DNA of 64,000 nt from the NCBI GenBank assembly GCA_020137815.1, contig CM035352.1, positions 6,362,025 to 6,426,024 of the forward strand. Direction: 5' to 3'. Below, piece by piece: positions 1 through 12,285 of the stretch (positions are counted from its first letter, which is position 1; the number at the start of each line of letters is the position of its first letter). The notes under the pieces were generated by a model. It saw only the letters and a list, made by a program, of their open reading frames with translations. It had not been told where the DNA came from and did no database searches. Position numbers and translations under genes: made by a program. This DNA comes from Hormiphora californensis. Lineage: Eukaryota; Ctenophora; Tentaculata; Cydippida; Pleurobrachiidae.

Positions 1-339
1 CTTCGCTGAGCCATAATTAAGAGATTTTCTCAAATTCAAACATGGGATACGAGTATTCTGCGATTGGTATCGTGCACCAATAACAAGAGAATCCGTAGCA
101 CCTCAAAAATTATGATTAGCTAAATGAAATGAGTTGATTCACGCTTGAAAATGTTCGTTTAGTCCGACTTTACATTGGTTTTAATCTTTTAAATCGTAAA
201 TCAACTCATTTCATTTAGCTAATCATAATTTTTGAGGTGCTATGGGATCTCTTGTTATTGGTGCACGATACCAATCGCAGAATACTCGTATCCCATGTTT
301 GAATTTGAGAAAATCTCTTAATTATGGCTCAGCGAAGGT
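1..339. mobile_element. Fold-back MITE with ~138 bp arms
   Basis: The first ~138 bases (beginning CTTCGCTGAGCCATAATTAA) return as their reverse complement at about 201-339, around a ~60 bp spacer. The arms are almost perfect; the left arm reads GAGAATCC where the right-arm complement differs by a few bases. There is no ORF. This is a non-autonomous fold-back element. Target duplications cannot be judged because the left end coincides with the window edge. It probably lies in an intron of, or just beyond, the minus-strand LRR gene. Confidence 0.85.
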
Positions 340-1008
340 GTCAGATATCATAATGATCACATGGACACCCACTAACTAGCCCGGAAACACGTTTTTACAC
401 CTCTCTGTCGTTTCGGGACATGGGCCAAACAAAACCCAAACCTTTTCGTCACTTTAGGGATGTTTTTTTCCTGAATGAGTGGAATGAACTACCAAAAATG
501 AAAAATGAACTTTGAGTTTTGACCTTGATTTTTCTTGTGAGCAAAGATCTTATCTTCACCGATGTTCACCTAAACTTTTAAAAGGATTGAACAAAAAGTA
601 GCGGTGATACAGCTGATTGAAAGTCGCAGGAATGGCCAAAATCATGCATTTGCATTTTCTCACCTGCAATGCGACCCGGTGCTTCAATTTGATTTTTATG
701 GTGCTCATTGGAAAGATAATTTCGAGCCAAAGAAAAGTTTTTTACTCAAGGTAAACAATATTTCAGAATTCACGAATGAATGACAGGAATGTTCATTCAT
801 GAAAAATGAACTTTTGAAATTTAATTTCAAAACAAAGCCATCAGTTAGGAAGGAATTAATCCAGCACACTCCCGTAGTTTGTTTTCACACAACTATCACC
901 GTTTTTGCATGACAGCTCGCCAACCGACCCACAGAATATATGGGACACCCTGTATAAGGGTTGGGAGGCATATACAACAAAACCAGCTGTTTACCAAGTT
1001 TCATCTAC
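340..1008. other. Stretch without identifiable exon
   Basis: No exon or RNA gene is recognisable. The LRR/EGF gene to the right ends its last visible exon with a splice donor at about 1008, so this stretch is probably the start of a long intron. Short imperfect repeats of GAATGA and AAAATGAAC occur around 470-510 and 775-815. Confidence 0.5.
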
Positions 1009-4000
1009 CTGGTCAGTGTTAGGGAAAATTGGACAATTGTCAGCAGCACATGGCCACCCTTCACAATTTACAAAGTCGTCAGGTACCCCATCCAGGTCAC
1101 TATCAGGGCCACAGTTGACCCCGTCACCTGCCCAACCTGGGTCACACTCACAGGTATATCCCCCTGGGCCTGCCGGATGACACATTAGAATATGTTTAGT
1201 ACTGGGTAAAGTTTGGATCAGAACGGTAAAGGAGGTATAATACCATGGGGGTAATTGGGAGGAGGAGAGAGGAGAGAGAGAGAGAGAGATGAGAAAGAAG
1301 AGGTCAAGTTGATTGTGGGTACCTCTGTAAGTACAAGTTGCCTCAGTGTGACAATCGTGTTCCCCTGTTTCACACATATTCCCCTCACTGCATCCGCTCT
1401 CACCTGCTCCTATCATACCCGCCTCACACAAACCGCACCTAAAAAGTGAAATAACACAAGATATTACCCCATTCTCAATGCGCTCAGATCGGGCCAGCGC
1501 CACCAGACGTAGACAGCACTATCCATGTCCCCTCTCAACTCACCAGAAGGATCCAACAGTATTATGGCAGGCTGAGTTTGGATCACAACCCCCGTTCTCC
1601 ACATCACACTCGTCTATATCAGTGCAGACCTGGGTCTCTGTTAGTCCTATACCGGTGGGAGTGTTACCTGTGTAACCACTCGGACAGGCATCACACTCAA
1701 ATCCTGGGACCTGTAGGGGAAATCGGTAATTTATATTATGCAATAAAAGGGGTGACTTCGTAACCAAAATGAGTAAAAATTGCTGGTAATCACAGGGTAG
1801 CTCCTATCTCGAATGTGAGTACGGAGCGGTATTTAGTGGAAAGTGATTTCAGATCTGTCCTTGCAGAGGGCCCAGGAACCAACCGACACAAGTAAATAAC
1901 CAATCAAAACTCGTTATTTAGGTCACGTGACTGGTTAACAGCCAATCAGGGACCAGTATTTCCTGATTCGGTCGGTTCCTGCCCCTTGTGGTGTTGGTCC
2001 CTACCTTGTTAGTGCAGGTCACATTTCCCCAGCACGGTTGATACACCTCACACTCATCCACATCCTCACACCTCCCATTCTGGACATGGTACCCTGCCTC
2101 ACATGCCCCACACTCGTACCCTCCACCACCAGTGTTAACACAACCCTGACCCTCACTACACGTGCTCCCATTCAAACAGGGACACTCCTCCTCACTTCCA
2201 CAACTCCTGCACGTGCCACAACCATTAGATAGCTCGTTAATTGGACAGGGCTCACAGGAGAATTTCCCGTAGGAACTGTAGGACCCAGGTGGACAGCACG
2301 TGCAGTTAACAGCTCCTGTCATGTTGGAGAAGGTACCTGGGGAGCACAGCACACAACGGATAGTGGAGCCATCGTTAGCCGATCCTGGCTGACACTCCTC
2401 AGACACACCCGCCACACAGGCATGTCCGGGTTGGCAGTTGTACACTGTTTTATCACACTCAGTGTCAGTGCACGGTTTAACGTACCGTCCCTCTTCTAGA
2501 ACTGGTGTAGCAAGGCCTCCGGAACATGTCCAGCCTAATTTACAAGGTTCACAGACCGCCTGGCCACCGAAGCTGTACTCCACCTCACTAGGGTTGGAGC
2601 ACCCTGGTTCAGTTCCCACTGGGGTTCCATCAGAGGTAGAACATGTCACAGGTTGTACACTGGGTCCGGGCACCCTCCCCAGTGCATCTATACCCTGCAG
2701 TACATGGTTCACAATACACACCACCCTCACTGCTCATCCAGCCTGGGAGTAGGGGTCTGAACACGCCCAGAATGGGGTCCACCGTGAAGGAGAGACCTCG
2801 TATACAGCTAGTACTCAGGGAGATGTTAATGGTGGTAAGGGCACCCTTACCATACCCATCCAAAATGTATATCTCAGCTGTGTAGTTCATCATGGTGTCC
2901 TCATTCTCAAAGTAGTCCAGGGTTGTGTTGTATTGCTCCTCATCTGCCGGTCTCTCAACTCTCCCAATATAAAACTGGAGAGTGGGGGAGTCCGGGTCAG
3001 CGACTGGGAGAGTAAACCCGGCTACTGATAGAGGGATAGGGAGTGGAGTAGGTGAGAGAGGGAGGGATTGAGGGACAGTTATCATTGACATCCTCCACCA
3101 CCACTAGTACCCCCAACGTCACAGAGAAGTCGTCTGAGAGGATGATGGTTAGGGATATTGTATAATTCCATGGATCCGTTTCATAGTCCAGCCGAGTTGC
3201 CAAGACCAGGAAGTATAGTGGTGCTGTTGGTGAGGGTTGTGGTGGAGATGGGAGTTAGGGAGGGTGGGAAGGATGGTGATGTAGAGCAGTTGAAAGTAGG
3301 ATGGAACGTCGGGGACTCGTTGGAAATACATTGGACTCAGGTTCGGAAATATCCGATAGGTTGGTATAACCAACACCCGACTCGATTTGAAACTTCTCCG
3401 CAGTCGATTCTGGCAGGATTGTTGTGAGATTTAGGGCGGTTGGCAGTGGAAGAGTCCCAATAAGACCCCCAGGGGGCTTGTTTTCATTCATTTTAAATTG
3501 GAATCTAGGTGCCACTGTGTCCGACTCATCGAGGTACCGCAACGCAATGTAAAGGGTTGATGAAAGTGAGCGTCGTTGTGTTAGAAATATATCTAGAGAG
3601 TGGGGTTGATTAGGCTCAAAACTAGCAGATTGGGTCTCCACGCTACCATTCAGTACGCATGCCCCGGAATCTAAAACACCGGTTGTAACAGTAACATAAG
3701 TCTCCTTCACTTTGACTTCACCGCACGGCAAGGGCAGAGAATCATCACTTGGAGCCAAGGTCTGCATTACCAGCACACCACTGATATAGACCCAAATATC
3801 ATCAGGCCCACCAAGAGTCACCTCCCCAGATAGCTCCACACTCCCATACAGATGGGTGGTAAAGTAGAGATTGTGTGGGACTTGGTCTTCATCCCTGTTT
3901 AAATCCGATGCACTATCGTCTAGTGGGTACCAGTTTCGTGCAAACCACGTATAATACCGTTTACTCTCCTTCCCTAAGCAGAGGTCCTCCTGGAGCACGT

Positions 4001-7000
4001 AATCAGCTGCCAAGGGATCGAACCAGTGCTCATACCTCCCAACTGTGAGGGAAGGACCTAGGGCTGTTACGGAGAATACAGGGTCAGTTACAATAGTGTC
4101 CTCTCCTGGGTTTTCAAAACCGGGCGTTTCACTTGAGAAGTCAAAGTACGTGGCAGTGAGAGTCCTGTCTCTGTTTTTACACTTTTCGGCAACGGATGAA
4201 ATATCCTCGGGGTAGAGCACGGTGTAGGGAGTCCAGAAACTCTCCTGGTCAGATGTTGTGGTGAGTTTAACCCGGCATGCCACTGTTTCTGATCTGTATG
4301 AAATGGTAAATACCTGTGACTGTGAGTTCTTCCCACATGTTGTGCTATCCGCTGCCACTGTCTCACTTGCTACCACCTCCCCCTCTTCGTTTATACACGT
4401 TATAGTGTATTCAGAGGGACAGTTACTAACACACCCGCACCACGAACTATCGTTAGACCCCCAAATGGCAGGATCGGGCAGGCCCCATTTGATCCAAACC
4501 TTCTCCGTCTCCGGCAGGTCTTCGTCAGTGAAGGTGAGAGTTTTCCTGTTGTAGTTTGATATCACTGGCTCACAAAGGAGGCCCTGGGCGGTTTGGTAGT
4601 AGTTAGCACCTGCTGGTGTGGCACTGTAAGACACGTCCCCGAACTCACAGAGTGGCGAGGACGCTGAGAGAAGGTTCTTTGATTGGAGGGTTGCGACTGA
4701 GTTGAAGTTTGAGCAACTGCACTGAATGGAAGAGGGTAGGGAGATGGATCCTGTGACAGAGGTTGCTAGCGTGGGGCTGAAGTATTGAACGGCGGGAAGT
4801 GTGGTTGTGGTTAAAGGAGCTGTATTATCCTCAATAGTTAGTAACCCATTGTTACCCGTTAGATATAGAGTTCTGAGCGAGCCAGGTAGTATATCCTCAC
4901 TCAATACACGGAGGTTGTTATTCATCAGGTTCACTGTGGTAAGGGTTGTTTCAACTGTATCAAACACCCCATTTTCTAATAACGTTATAGAGTTGCTAGC
5001 GATTTCCAGTGATACCAGCCCTGCTTGGAAAGTGTCCTTGTTGAGCCGTGTTATTGCATTTGAGTTGAGAATCAAATAGCTCACGGATGCCAGGGAGTTA
5101 CGTTCGATAACTTTCAGCCCATTGTTATGGAGGTACAGATAGATACAACTAGCAGAACTGAGACTAAACTCGGGCAGGCGTGTTATACCATTTGAATCTA
5201 GCCTGAGGTAGTACACAAACCCAACTATCGCCCTTGTTGAGATGTACTGCAGTCCAACATTTTCGAGATACAAGGAATTCCTGATATCCACATTGTAGAA
5301 TGCCTCCCTGCCGAGTTTTGTAATTCTATTGTCCGAGAAGTATACAGATGTTGCTGTGACGTTCTCAAAGCTCCTGTAGGGTATCTCCGATATTTCAAGG
5401 TCTTTGAGGTAGATGTAGAGGTAGTTGGTGTAGGTTATAAAAGACAAACTCCCCTCTCCAAGTTTCCGTAAAGGATTATTTGACAGGGAGATAGAACTGT
5501 ATATATAAACTGTATGTATCTGGGATATGGCGTAAGATTGTAGTGACGAGATCAGATTATCAGCCAAGTCCAAACTTTGCAGGCTAGTGATGTTGTAGAA
5601 CGCCCTGCTGCGAATTGTACCCAATCGGTTGTTACTCAAGTCGATGGCGACATGAGATTGGGTAAGGTTGGAAAAGATGCCATCATCGGGTAGGTGGTAG
5701 AGATGGTTGCTTTGTGCGTAAAACTTGGTAAAATCTTTGTCCCCAAAAGTTCCCGCCTCAATGGTATGGATTTGATTGTACGACAAATTGATTGTCCCGG
5801 TAAGAGGTGTCATCTCGAAGGGTTTTCTTGGGATTATCAGAAGAGTGTTGTAAGAGAGGTCCACATTCGTGAGCGAGGTACAGTTCTCAAAGGCTCCATC
5901 GGGAACGCTCTCAATCTTGTTATGAGAGAGATCGAGGGTGCTCAATTTAGTCAGATTGGAAAACTGGTTTTCATCAAGAAATCGAAAGGAGTTCCCCGAG
6001 ATGTCCAGGTATGTCAGGGATATCGGAAAGGTTCCGTCTTCAATGGATATGATATTGTTGCCACTAAGATCGAGATAACTCAGACTCACCGTGCCCTGGA
6101 ACGTTCCTTCCTCAAGAAAGGTAAGCAGGTTACCATCAACATACAGTGTGTTAAGATTCACTAAGCTTTTGATAGATGTTGGCATCTCGGATAGCTGGTT
6201 GTGGGACATTGAGATGGTTGCCAGTCCAGCCACCGCTTCAAACACCCCCTCAGGTAGCCCTTCCTGGTTTATTCGGTTGTTATCCAGATACACCGTGATC
6301 AAACCAGGTATTGACCTAAAGAACTCTACAGGAACGTCTGCGATTGAGTTCTCCCCCAGATCCAAAGTGTGTAGGTTGGGGAGGAGGGAGGTATTGAATG
6401 GTGCATCCAAACGGTAGGTCAATATCTCTGTACCTGGGAGGTAGTACTTGGCAGTAATGACCACCAGATCTGTTATGAGGTTCCCTCGGAATGACAACTT
6501 GGACAACTCTTGAAGTGACGAATGAAAGAACAAGGCGTGGGGATATGCTGTGAGTTGGTTGTAATCGAATATGAGGTATTCCAAATTGGGGGTGTTGTTA
6601 AACGCCCGATAATCTATCCTCTTGAGGGATGAGTGTTGGAATAGAATGGCGTGTAGTTGGGGTAGCTTTATAAACGCGTTCCCTTCCACAGCTGTCAGGT
6701 TACTGTTTCTAAAGAGGGATATGTATTTGAGGTTGGTGATGTTCACGAAGGAGTAACTTCTGATGGAGTTGAGGGAGGTGTTGTGAAGTTCTAGGTAGGT
6801 CAGAGAGGTACAGTTTGGGAACACTCCCATCTCAATCTTGTCTATCGGGTTGTTGCTAAAGTTTCCATGATACAGGGATCCCAAGCTGGAGAGCGGTGCA
6901 ATGGGTAAGGTATCGATCCTGTTCCCTTCTAGTCCCATGTATTGCAGGGTACTGGAGATCGGCTGAAAACAGTGTGGAACTTTTGATAGTTGGTTATAAG

Positions 7001-7637
7001 CCAGACTAAGGAACTCCAATTTGGTGCCTGCAAACGCCGACTCAGACACATGATTTATCTTGTTTTCAGCGAGGTTCAAAGTTTTAAGGTTTGCCATGTT
7101 ACTGAACTGATTCTCGCTCAATAGAGAAATACTGTTTTGGTACAAGACTATGTTCACAAGACTGTGCTGCTTCACCTCAACTTTAGGGAGTTCTCTTAGG
7201 GCGGTTTTTACAATCACCAGTTCTTCAAGGTTTGGAAACTTATCCAATACTCCATACTCAATTTCGTACATCTCAGAGCATGAAATAATTTCCAGAGTCT
7301 TGACATTTGGGTATGAATTAGCAGGAAATGACTTTTTTCTCATACGCCGGAAGGATTGCTCTCTAAACTTTAACTCTGTAACTGATGTTGATAAGGTTTC
7401 ACAGAGAAGCTCGCTGTCAGAGCAGACACACCCAGAAGGACATTGAAAAGAGTAATAGTTCCAAGCATATGTCCCATACGAGTAATAGGATGACCAGAAC
7501 CCGTAAAATGTTGAACGGTCGTAAAAAGTTGCATCTGAATGTAGTTGATACCAACTCAGCGACTCACTGAACGTTGTCAAACCGGAAGAAATATGGAAAA
7601 CTGCAGTCATGAGCAGAATAGGACACACAGTTGACAT
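1009..7637 (-). CDS. Secreted LRR / fibro-slime / cadherin / EGF / TSP3 mosaic protein, 3' end outside window
   Basis: A signal peptide ([14 protein letters not shown]...) starts at 7637. About 35 leucine-rich repeats follow in one large exon (3377-7637). Next come a cysteine-rich stretch and a fibro-slime-type domain (motifs [29 protein letters not shown]). A 153 bp intron (3224-3376) then leads to a cadherin repeat with LDYE and the calcium motif DVNDN, and a second cadherin-like stretch, [14 protein letters not shown]. Ephrin-receptor/GCC2-GCC3-type cysteine repeats, three or four EGF modules (exons 2005-~2700, 1544-1710, 1323-1438) and a thrombospondin type-3 repeat ([10 protein letters not shown], exon 1009-1169) complete the visible part. 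The last exon ends at a donor, so the gene continues to the left. The track opens at a GTG at 7640; the ATG at 7637 is preferred. The joins near 3020-3075 and 2640-2700 are uncertain. An adhesion or matrix role is inferred from the domains. Confidence 0.75.
1738..1768. repeat. One end of a TIR MITE family (full copy at 23381)
   Basis: A ~30 bp stretch ending GGTGACTTCGTAACC matches the right end of the palindromic element at 23381-23476. Only this end is present here, inside an intron of the LRR/EGF gene. Confidence 0.6.
1873..1981. mobile_element. hAT-type MITE, copy 1
   Basis: A 109 bp element with terminal inverted repeats starting CAGGAACC and ending GGTTCCTG. The interior carries two CCAATCA boxes and TCACGTGAC. 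Three further copies lie at 26177, 38908 and 40962. It sits in the intron between two EGF exons. Flanking target duplications are no longer clear in this copy. Confidence 0.85.
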
Positions 7638-7652
7638 CACGACGTCCTACAG

Positions 7653-8183
7653 AATGGAAAAATAGACTTAAAAATAGACACATCAAGAAGTTTAAATAGG
7701 CAAGCAAACTCTGGTTATGTAATCTGAGAGGTTAAAACTTGCAGCGCGGGATAAGGCAGCGCTTTTCAAATTTCAAACGCTTTTGAAGTTCAGACGAAGT
7801 TCGAAAAAACAAACCAAAAAGTTTTTTATGAACAAATTTAAACATAGAACTTACTGTGCAGCGCAGTTATTTATTTATAGCGCGTGCTTGTTTATTTAAC
7901 GCCGCGCCAAATAAAACACTTACACCTCAAAATTGGAACTTAAAAAATTTGGCTCTTTAAAGTCGGATTTTTTGAAACTGTCACCCCCCCTGAAATAACA
8001 AAATTTGTCATATCTCCGGTTCCTGATAAGATAGAGACTTGAAATTTGGAGGTTCGGAAGAACTTAGCAAGATCTTCGTAACCTCCAAATTTCAAGTCTC
8101 TATCTCATCAGGAACCGGACTTATGGTCATTTAAAGAAATTTGAAAACTCTATGGATCAAAGGGGAGACGAGGAGTTACTGAA
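7653..8183. other. Intergenic DNA with a small palindrome
   Basis: No gene is seen. Positions 8015-8056 and 8079-8118 form an inverted repeat (CCGGTTCCTGATAAGATAGA and its complement) around a 22 bp loop, probably a degraded MITE. At 7751-7772 a 22 bp stretch containing ATAAGGCAGCGCTTTTC recurs inverted at about 11561-11582. Confidence 0.6.
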
Positions 8184-8579
8184 ATGCGGAAGAAACTCCA
8201 TTTCCTTCCAGTTGAGCAAAGAATTCAGTTCAAAATTTGCCTCTTGGTCTACAAATGTCTACATGGACTTGTGCCTGAGTATCTTTCGGACATGATTACA
8301 CGCAGACAGCGAAAGTCTAGAAAAGTACGTCTCGATGAGGACATGACCCTATTAGAAAAACGCCATGACACCAAATATCTTACCACTCAGAAGGCGTTCA
8401 GCGTTTGCGGCCCTAAATTATGGAACAAACTACCAAAGAATCTAAGAGAAGCAACATCCCTTGAAACTTTTAAGAAAATGTTGAAGTCCCATCTTTTCAC
8501 CGTTGCCTATCCAGATAATAAAGCAGTGACTCAGCCACGTACGACTAAGACCAAGATTCTTAATCCCTCCTGCCCTTAG
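8184..8579 (+). pseudogene. 5'-truncated CR1/L2-type LINE, C-terminal end of ORF2
   Basis: The 131-codon reading frame has the hallmarks of the C-terminal tail of Jockey/CR1/L2 LINE reverse transcriptases: LHFLPVEQRIQFKICLLVYK, then FSVCGPKLWNKLP and ETFKKMLKSHLF. The endonuclease and polymerase parts are missing, so this is a dead 5'-truncated copy. A CT microsatellite follows. Confidence 0.85.
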
Positions 8580-8595
8580 TACCTTCTAACTCAGG

Positions 8596-8625
8596 GGCCT
8601 CTCTCTCTCTCTCTCTCTCTCTCTG
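8596..8625. repeat. CT microsatellite
   Basis: About 14 CT dinucleotides directly downstream of the LINE fragment. Confidence 0.9.
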
Positions 8626-9080
8626 TGTTTCAAGGCGCTGACGGGGGCCATGATGCGTTTGCAACGTGAGGCGCTGACAAGGGCCATGATAGGTTTACAA
8701 GTCATATTTCTCCTAAAAATTTGGACTCCAAGTCCACTCTCAGACTTTTGGGTTAGGGGGTCTGATATCATGTCAAGAGTGTCGAGTTTTTTGAGTATAT
8801 TTTCTGGTTGTATTGTGACAGTGTGTGTTGAGTTTCTTTCCTTTCTGGCTAGAGTAGAGTCATAGGTTCTTTGAGCGAGCGAGTGAGCCAGCCTGAACAA
8901 TGTTCAGTGAACATCACGGAGGGTATTACGTTCTCGAAGACATCAAGACGATAAACATACATGGACTTTATACGAGTGTGTTTGGAGAATAGACTCTAGA
9001 GTTTCTAAGTTGGGCAGCTCTTAATTTTATATCTTCTCTATCCTAGTTACCTTAAAATTACTTTAAATTAGAACCTAAAT

Positions 9081-10005
9081 ATTAGGTTGTCCCAGAAATA
9101 ATGTCATGTCCCGATTTCTCCAACTTAGCCCACCGCTTTCAATTTGAAACTTTTATAGCTTGTTCATTTAACCCTTGACTCTATAAAACAAGTGTTTGTT
9201 TTGAAAAAGTTGGTTTTTGACGCACCCTGGTGAACCCGGAAACAAGCGAGGTAAAATTTCTGCTGAACGAAAAATATGCGCATGTTAAAAACACTGCTGT
9301 ACTTTTTCAGATAAGTATCTGTAAGATATTTGACTACAGCATTCTTGTTTATTGGACAATTTTCTATCGTTTGAGTGGTAGATGAAGACACAGGTCCTAC
9401 TCGTTGCTGAGCTATGGAGCTCCAAAAAACTTTGGCCAAAATCAGAAATTTTCACTTCCGGGTCACTCCAGGCATCAGTGGATTGACTTACAAGAATTAT
9501 TTTAACAGCTTTTATTAGTCCCAACTAAGCTCTTAGCCTTGAAGATGCTGAATGTTTGATTTGGTAAGGTTTTGATTTGAAAATTTGAAGTTTTTGAAAG
9601 TAGCCATAAAACAGGTCAAAATTTAGGGTAAATTTGTGGACTTTTTCGCTTTTTTGCGGCGTATAAGCTTTGCCTGACGCTTTCACAGGTTGCGTCGAGA
9701 CTTAAATCGCACAGATGCATAAACTGTGGACGATGGGCTATCTTTTGGTGCCATTTGGAATTCTGAAAACTCAAATGGCCTTTCTCCAGCGACGTTTTAA
9801 GAAATGCAAAACTCCCGTTCAGCGGCAACCCGACTTAGGGTATCACAATACCCAATTATGGGCAGGTGAAAACCTCATTCGAGATTCAAGACACGTTCCT
9901 CAGCTAAGGATCGTCTAATTGATAAGATAGGACCGGTTAGAACTCTCTAACTCATGTATTTCTTCAAAATATCGGTACATGACATTATTTCTGGGACAAC
10001 CTAAT
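9081..10005. mobile_element. Tc1/mariner-type non-autonomous element
   Basis: Terminal inverted repeats of about 27 bp (ATTAGGTTGTCCCAGAAATA... and its complement ending at 10005) bound a 925 bp element. The ends resemble mariner termini, and TA is present at both junctions. The short ORFs inside show no mariner transposase motifs, so it is non-autonomous or decayed. Confidence 0.75.
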
Positions 10006-11330
10006 ACTTACGTCTAGTACAGTTATCTATCTTACAGCTTACTATAATTAGCTTAACGTTTTTATCGTACATTAAATTTTAAACCCAACCGCATTAATTA
10101 ACTTATTCTGACTGGCCATTGCACTGGTCTCCTGCCTTTTTATTTTTTTACCGCTCCAATTAATTAATTTATTAACAGCTTTGTATTTAACCTATCTGAC
10201 TGACCTCTGGTCTCTTGCTTTTTATTTTTCTACCTCGTTATTCATTAATTTATTACCAGCTTCTTTAGAATTTTCCATAGGCCATTTATTAGATCATAAC
10301 CTTATATAGCAATTAATATGGTTAGTGTGTATTACCTTATCGGTTATCCTGTTACAGTTACTTTATCCATTAACTAATTACTTAGCTATTCGCCTCCTTT
10401 TTAGATCACTAGCCTTTTACTTGAATTAATTATTAAACTATACTACTTACTTAGTATTTACACTATGTACTTATTAATCAACAGTTAATTATCTAACTAG
10501 TTAATTATCTAACTAGATAATTATCAATTATCTAACTAGTTAATTTCTCAATTATCTAACTACTTAATCACTCAACGAATTAATTACGCTATTTCTTTAT
10601 TAGATATTTTATAACCCTTATTTTCTACATACATTTATATATATTATATCGAATGACTGCCGACGGTTTTTTAAGGCCTTTAGGATCTTATAATCCTATA
10701 AGAGCCGCTTTAGAAGGCTTGTTAGTGGTGGGTGCGTTGCTTCAATCGACTGATTGAAACGGCGTCCTCCTAGCACTAACAATGCATAGGCCCAAAAGCG
10801 GGATATAAATTATAATTGTATTTGTATTTTGACTTTATATGTGCTAATAAAGACAAGACAAGCTAAAGACAAGACTTAAACGATCACAATCACATCACTT
10901 CATTATTTATAAAGCTACAACTTATTCTAAGTTCTAACTTATTCTTTTTAATCAACTAATTTATTGTTTTTAATCATCCAATTAATATGTTGTTCCAATC
11001 AACGCTCTGTATTATTTAATCTGACTCAAGCTACCTAGCTGTTATCATCTATTTTTTTGTATTCGCCTTAATTTTTAACCTTAGAAACTGCCTTTCCACT
11101 TCATCTACCTTACTCACCATTTTCAACTTTTTCCACTTCCCTCACACTTCCACTTCCCTCACACTGTTTTAAACTTAGCTCCATCTTAATTCTGACTAAC
11201 TAACAATATTACAATTATCTATCTTTCTTTCTTTTTTTCATACTATCACATATGTTTTTATACTACTTCTACTGATTAAACTTTCTTTCTTCATTTTTAT
11301 TTCTTGTTATCAAAATAGCTTAAATGGCAT
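10006..11330. other. AT-rich gene-free stretch, probably LINE 3'UTR debris
   Basis: No coding region is recognisable. Around 10640-10830 a segment ends in AAAAGCGGGATATAAATTA, similar to the LINE 3' tail at 11450-11470. The stretch 10480-10570 holds several TCTAACTAGTTAATTA repeats. Confidence 0.4.
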
Positions 11331-11497
11331 TTCTCTGGCTCTGAGAAGGCCGCTATAGACGCGGTGTTAGTTTTAACAGTAATCTCGATGTTCTTTAAGT
11401 ATATCTTTTAGTTCTAGTACAAACGAGTAGTGAACTAGCATATTTAACGCATTATAGCGGGATATAAATATTCGATATTATTATTATTATTATTATT
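11331..11497 (+). mobile_element. LINE 3' tail with (ATT)n
   Basis: The sequence ends TAGCGGGATATAAATA followed by about six ATT units. The LINE at 35.1 kb ends in a comparable GGGCGGTATATAAGCG plus ATT array. This is the typical 3' end of CR1/L2-group LINEs, here without coding sequence. Confidence 0.55.
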
Positions 11498-11903
11498 AAA
11501 AAACGACAGTTATTTAAAATCAGACTATACTACTTTGAATTCTTAAAATTTCGTTCGGGCCTTGAAAAGCGCTGCCTTATCCCTCCTGTAGCGTTTGCCA
11601 AAAAGGCAGAGGCCATACAAGGGTCAGGGACACGCTGAGCCAGATGCCCCTTAAAAGCGTCCCACTATCCCGGGTCGCGTGGCGCAGATTCTGTCCACAG
11701 AGGCTCTGGCAGCCGGCAGAATCGCTGCCAGATCTGACCACACGTGACACGACACGAAGGCTGAGACAGTCCAAACTTTGGAATCCCAAGGAAATTTCCT
11801 AAGAGAATCCAGGGAATGTGCGAAATAAACTATTGGGACCGCCTGAAAAGACTTGGGAGTTGGGATCCTTTGACTCCAAAGAAGTCAGATTTCAGAAGAC
11901 GTC

Positions 11904-12245
11904 CTTTTGGGGACAAGAAACCCATTGATTATCAAAGGTATTTTTCACTTGGGAGAGTGTTTCATAGTAATCTCGGGTCGCTCTAGAAGTGAAATAGTTG
12001 TACAATTTCGATAATCGATTGTGTGGATAGTGGAGCATGGTGGCACCTCCACTCGTAATAGTCAGAGTCCGTAATTTTGGTAAATACGGATCCTGATGGC
12101 CAATATTGTGCTTCACCGTTTGCCATTTTCCAGGTCATGATGAAGTAACGTTCTCGTCTTCCCAAGTGAAAAATACCTTTGATAATCAATATGAGAAAGG
12201 AACATTGATAATCAATGGGTTTCTTCTTCTCCCCAAAAGGACCTC
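11904..12245. mobile_element. Fold-back MITE
   Basis: The left arm (11904-11957, TCCTTTTGGGGACAAGAAAC...) recurs inverted at 12160-12245. The right arm is lengthened by an internal duplication of the GATAATCAAT segment. The element lies just upstream of the HEN1 gene. No ORF is present. Confidence 0.75.
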
Positions 12246-12285
12246 ATTTTATAATCCAGTGTCGTATTGTTTAGTGATAGGTGTG

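Noticed and set aside
9164-9918. Short ORFs inside the mariner-type element as a transposase
   Set aside because: No DDE/D region, helix-turn-helix or other mariner motif could be seen in any of them.
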